A program made the position numbers and the translations under genes. 64,000 bases of DNA, from positions 1 through 64,000 of the forward strand of contig NZ_AUKX01000002.1 of NCBI RefSeq assembly GCF_000424985.1, written 5' to 3'. This DNA comes from Arenibacter latericius DSM 15913. Its GTDB lineage: Bacteria > Bacteroidota > Bacteroidia > Flavobacteriales > Flavobacteriaceae. The notes below the pieces were generated by a model, which ran no database searches, was not told the origin of the DNA, and saw only the letters and a list, made by a program, of their open reading frames with translations. This document shows, in pieces, positions 62,583 to 64,000 of this stretch (positions within the stretch are counted from its first letter, which is position 1; each line of letters opens with the position of its first letter).

Positions 62583-64000
62583 ATGAAATTACTTTTACGT
62601 GTCCTTCTACCACTCATTATTGTAGGTTGTAATCAAGAGCGGAAAGTCGAGAGTTTAACTTTAGATAATATTAATCTTTATCAAGATTATATTGCTGAAA
62701 TTACTCACGGAATAATCTCTACTAAATCAGATGTAAGGGTTGTGTTTAAAACTCCCGTAGATGATTGGGAAAGCGGACAGGAGTTGAATGCGGACCTGAT
62801 GAAAGTATCCCCTAAAATACAAGGAAAAGTAATTGTCTTAGATACCCGTACTCTCGCTTTTATTCCGGAAAAATCTTTTAAGCAGGATACCAACTATCAT
62901 TTTACGTTAAACTTAAAGGAGTTGGTGTCAGAAATACCTAAAGACTTGCAAAACTTTACTTTTGGGGTAAAGACCATAAAGCAGCAGTTTAATGTATATA
63001 CTCAGGCAATCCAGTCTTATTCCAAAGAATATCAATATTTAGAAGGGCAGTTAATTACTTCCGATCAATTATCATTAAAAGAAGCAAAAACACTTATTAC
63101 AGCATCGCAGAAAGGTAAAAACATACCTTTAAAATTTGATTCCGCAGTAAAGGAGGGTTACCAATTTCCGTTTAAAATAGATAGTATTTCCCGTTTTGAA
63201 GAAGATACGGACTTGGAAATAGTTTGGGATGGTAGCGGTTTGGGAATTGAAAGTTCCGGTAAAAATTCTGTAATGATTCCGGGGAAAAATAATTTTAGTG
63301 TTTTAGATGCGATTGTTGAAACGGACGGTAGCCAAGTGTTGCTAATCAATTTTTCCGATCCCTTAAAAAAAGGTCAGAATTTAAAAGGATTGGTGGTTTT
63401 GGAGGGCGATGAGAGTCCTAAATATGCTATTGAAGGAAATGTACTAAAAGTATATCCTTCCGTAGAAGCAAAAGGCTCTATGAAGCTTTCTGTTTTTGAA
63501 GGTATACAAAGTGTGGAGGGGTACCGATTAAAATCTAATTTCACCCAAAGTATAGCCTTTGAGCAAGTAAAACCTCAAGTGAGACTTCTTTCTAGCGGTA
63601 CTATTTTACCCTCTTCCAATAATCTAAAAATAAATTTTGAAACGGTAAATTTAAAGTCGGTTCACGTTTCTGTACTTCGAATCTTTGAAGATAATGTGCT
63701 GCAATTCCTTCAGCAAAATAATATTAATGAGAGTTATGACCTAAAAGCTGTTGCGCGACCCATTGCAACTAAAACTATTGATTTAGGTAACAGTATTGCA
63801 GTCCGCAGTGGGAAATGGACCGCACATGCTCTGGATCTAAAAACATTAATTAGACCAGAAGTTGGAGCAATATATAGGGTAGAATTAAGTATAAAACCAT
63901 CGTATAGCCTTTACGAATGTAATGAAACCAATTTTGGCGTTATGGAATCGGATGATTTGGACTCCAAAGAGGAAGTAGATTCCAGATCTTGGGATGGGGT
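62583..64000 (+). CDS. Alpha-2-macroglobulin-like lipoprotein, N-terminal part
   Basis: An open frame runs from ATG at 62583 to the last base of the window (472 codons), with no stop. It starts with MKLLLRVLLPLIIVGC, a lipoprotein signal with Cys16. The remainder is beta-rich: an N-terminal domain like those of bacterial alpha-2-macroglobulins (VRVVFKTPVDDW, LAFIPEKSFKQDTNYHF), then MG-like segments (VKPQVRLLSSGTILPSS, LKSVHVSVLRIFEDN). Bacteroidota members reach about 1,800 residues. They are thought to trap proteases at the cell surface. The thioester region, if any, lies outside the window. Confidence 0.85.
   Translation, partial: MKLLLRVLLPLIIVGCNQERKVESLTLDNINLYQDYIAEITHGIISTKSDVRVVFKTPVDDWESGQELNADLMKVSPKIQGKVIVLDTRTLAFIPEKSFKQDTNYHFTLNLKELVSEIPKDLQNFTFGVKTIKQQFNVYTQAIQSYSKEYQYLEGQLITSDQLSLKEAKTLITASQKGKNIPLKFDSAVKEGYQFPFKIDSISRFEEDTDLEIVWDGSGLGIESSGKNSVMIPGKNNFSVLDAIVETDGSQVLLINFSDPLKKGQNLKGLVVLEGDESPKYAIEGNVLKVYPSVEAKGSMKLSVFEGIQSVEGYRLKSNFTQSIAFEQVKPQVRLLSSGTILPSSNNLKINFETVNLKSVHVSVLRIFEDNVLQFLQQNNINESYDLKAVARPIATKTIDLGNSIAVRSGKWTAHALDLKTLIRPEVGAIYRVELSIKPSYSLYECNETNFGVMESDDLDSKEEVDSRSWDG

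Noticed and set aside
1-64000. tRNA, rRNA, CRISPR arrays and prophage genes
   Set aside because: No cloverleaf-like sequence, no regularly spaced identical repeats with unique spacers and no phage structural or integrase genes were seen; the three repeats at 18.4-19.1 kb have spacers of unequal length and carry promoters and terminators, unlike CRISPR.

Overview
The window is AT-rich chromosomal DNA from a member of the Bacteroidota, almost certainly a marine-type Flavobacteriaceae. Grounds (seen): a complete Bat aerotolerance operon, an IPExxxVDY protein, OmpA with thrombospondin type-3 calcium repeats, a long-form PurF, viroplasmin-type RNase H, the AddAB-like nuclease pair of flavobacteria, and promoters of the Bacteroidetes type (TTTG, about 19 nt, TAnnTTTG). 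No rRNA, tRNA, CRISPR array or prophage is visible. The only mobile element is an IS1595-type insertion sequence that fills the first 961 bases.

Layout. 1-961: IS1595-like element. 1049-6005: glycerol module, glpD-glpK-glpF on the minus strand with a divergent DeoR-type regulator. 6138-7927: a TPP riboswitch with its promoter, controlling a PnuC/PnuT-type thiamine transporter and an overlapping acyl-CoA-dehydrogenase-like flavoprotein. 8162-17608: an SDR, AddB-like nuclease, OmpA-family protein, glycine C-acetyltransferase (kbl) and AddA-like helicase-nuclease. 17730-18338: Mn-type superoxide dismutase. 18440-19083: three tandem copies of a small RNA-like unit on the minus strand. 19188-23351: purF, PfkB kinase, RNase H and purN (minus). 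23513-27888: acpP, fabF, rnc, IPExxxVDY protein and pyk (plus). 27952-32601: dinB, a nucleotide-sugar-epimerase-like oxidoreductase, CYTH protein, lipoprotein, hemolysin III-like protein and MscS channel. 32642-38810: tripartite RND efflux operon with a GbsR/MarR-type regulator and a palindromic operator. 38913-41253: hypothetical protein, pheS, beta carbonic anhydrase. 41500-50623: moxR-DUF58-(membrane protein)-batA-batB-batC-batD-batE. 51005-53868: SDR, AlbA_2 (Schlafen-type) protein and sugar kinase. 53960-58818: B12-dependent ribonucleotide reductase, metallophosphoesterase and acyl-ACP desaturase. 59404-62249: ALDH7-type aldehyde dehydrogenase, 3-hydroxyanthranilate dioxygenase, CAP-domain lipoprotein. 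62583-64000: start of an alpha-2-macroglobulin-like lipoprotein cut by the window edge.

How the genes work together. The glp genes take up, phosphorylate and oxidise glycerol. The AddA/AddB pair would process double-strand breaks. purF and purN are steps 1 and 3 of purine synthesis. acpP-fabF is the fatty-acid elongation core, and the acyl-ACP desaturase would act on its products. The Bat cluster is an envelope VWA/TPR system driven by a MoxR ATPase.

Most unusual signal: three 75-80 nt units between sodA and purF. Each has a -7 promoter box exactly 5 nt before a nearly invariant 39-40 nt block and ends in a Rho-independent terminator. The terminator stems differ in sequence between copies but keep pairing. 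This looks like a tandem family of sibling small RNAs. Second is the flavoprotein under thiamine riboswitch control; third is the 16-bp perfect palindrome overlapping the promoter of the efflux operon.
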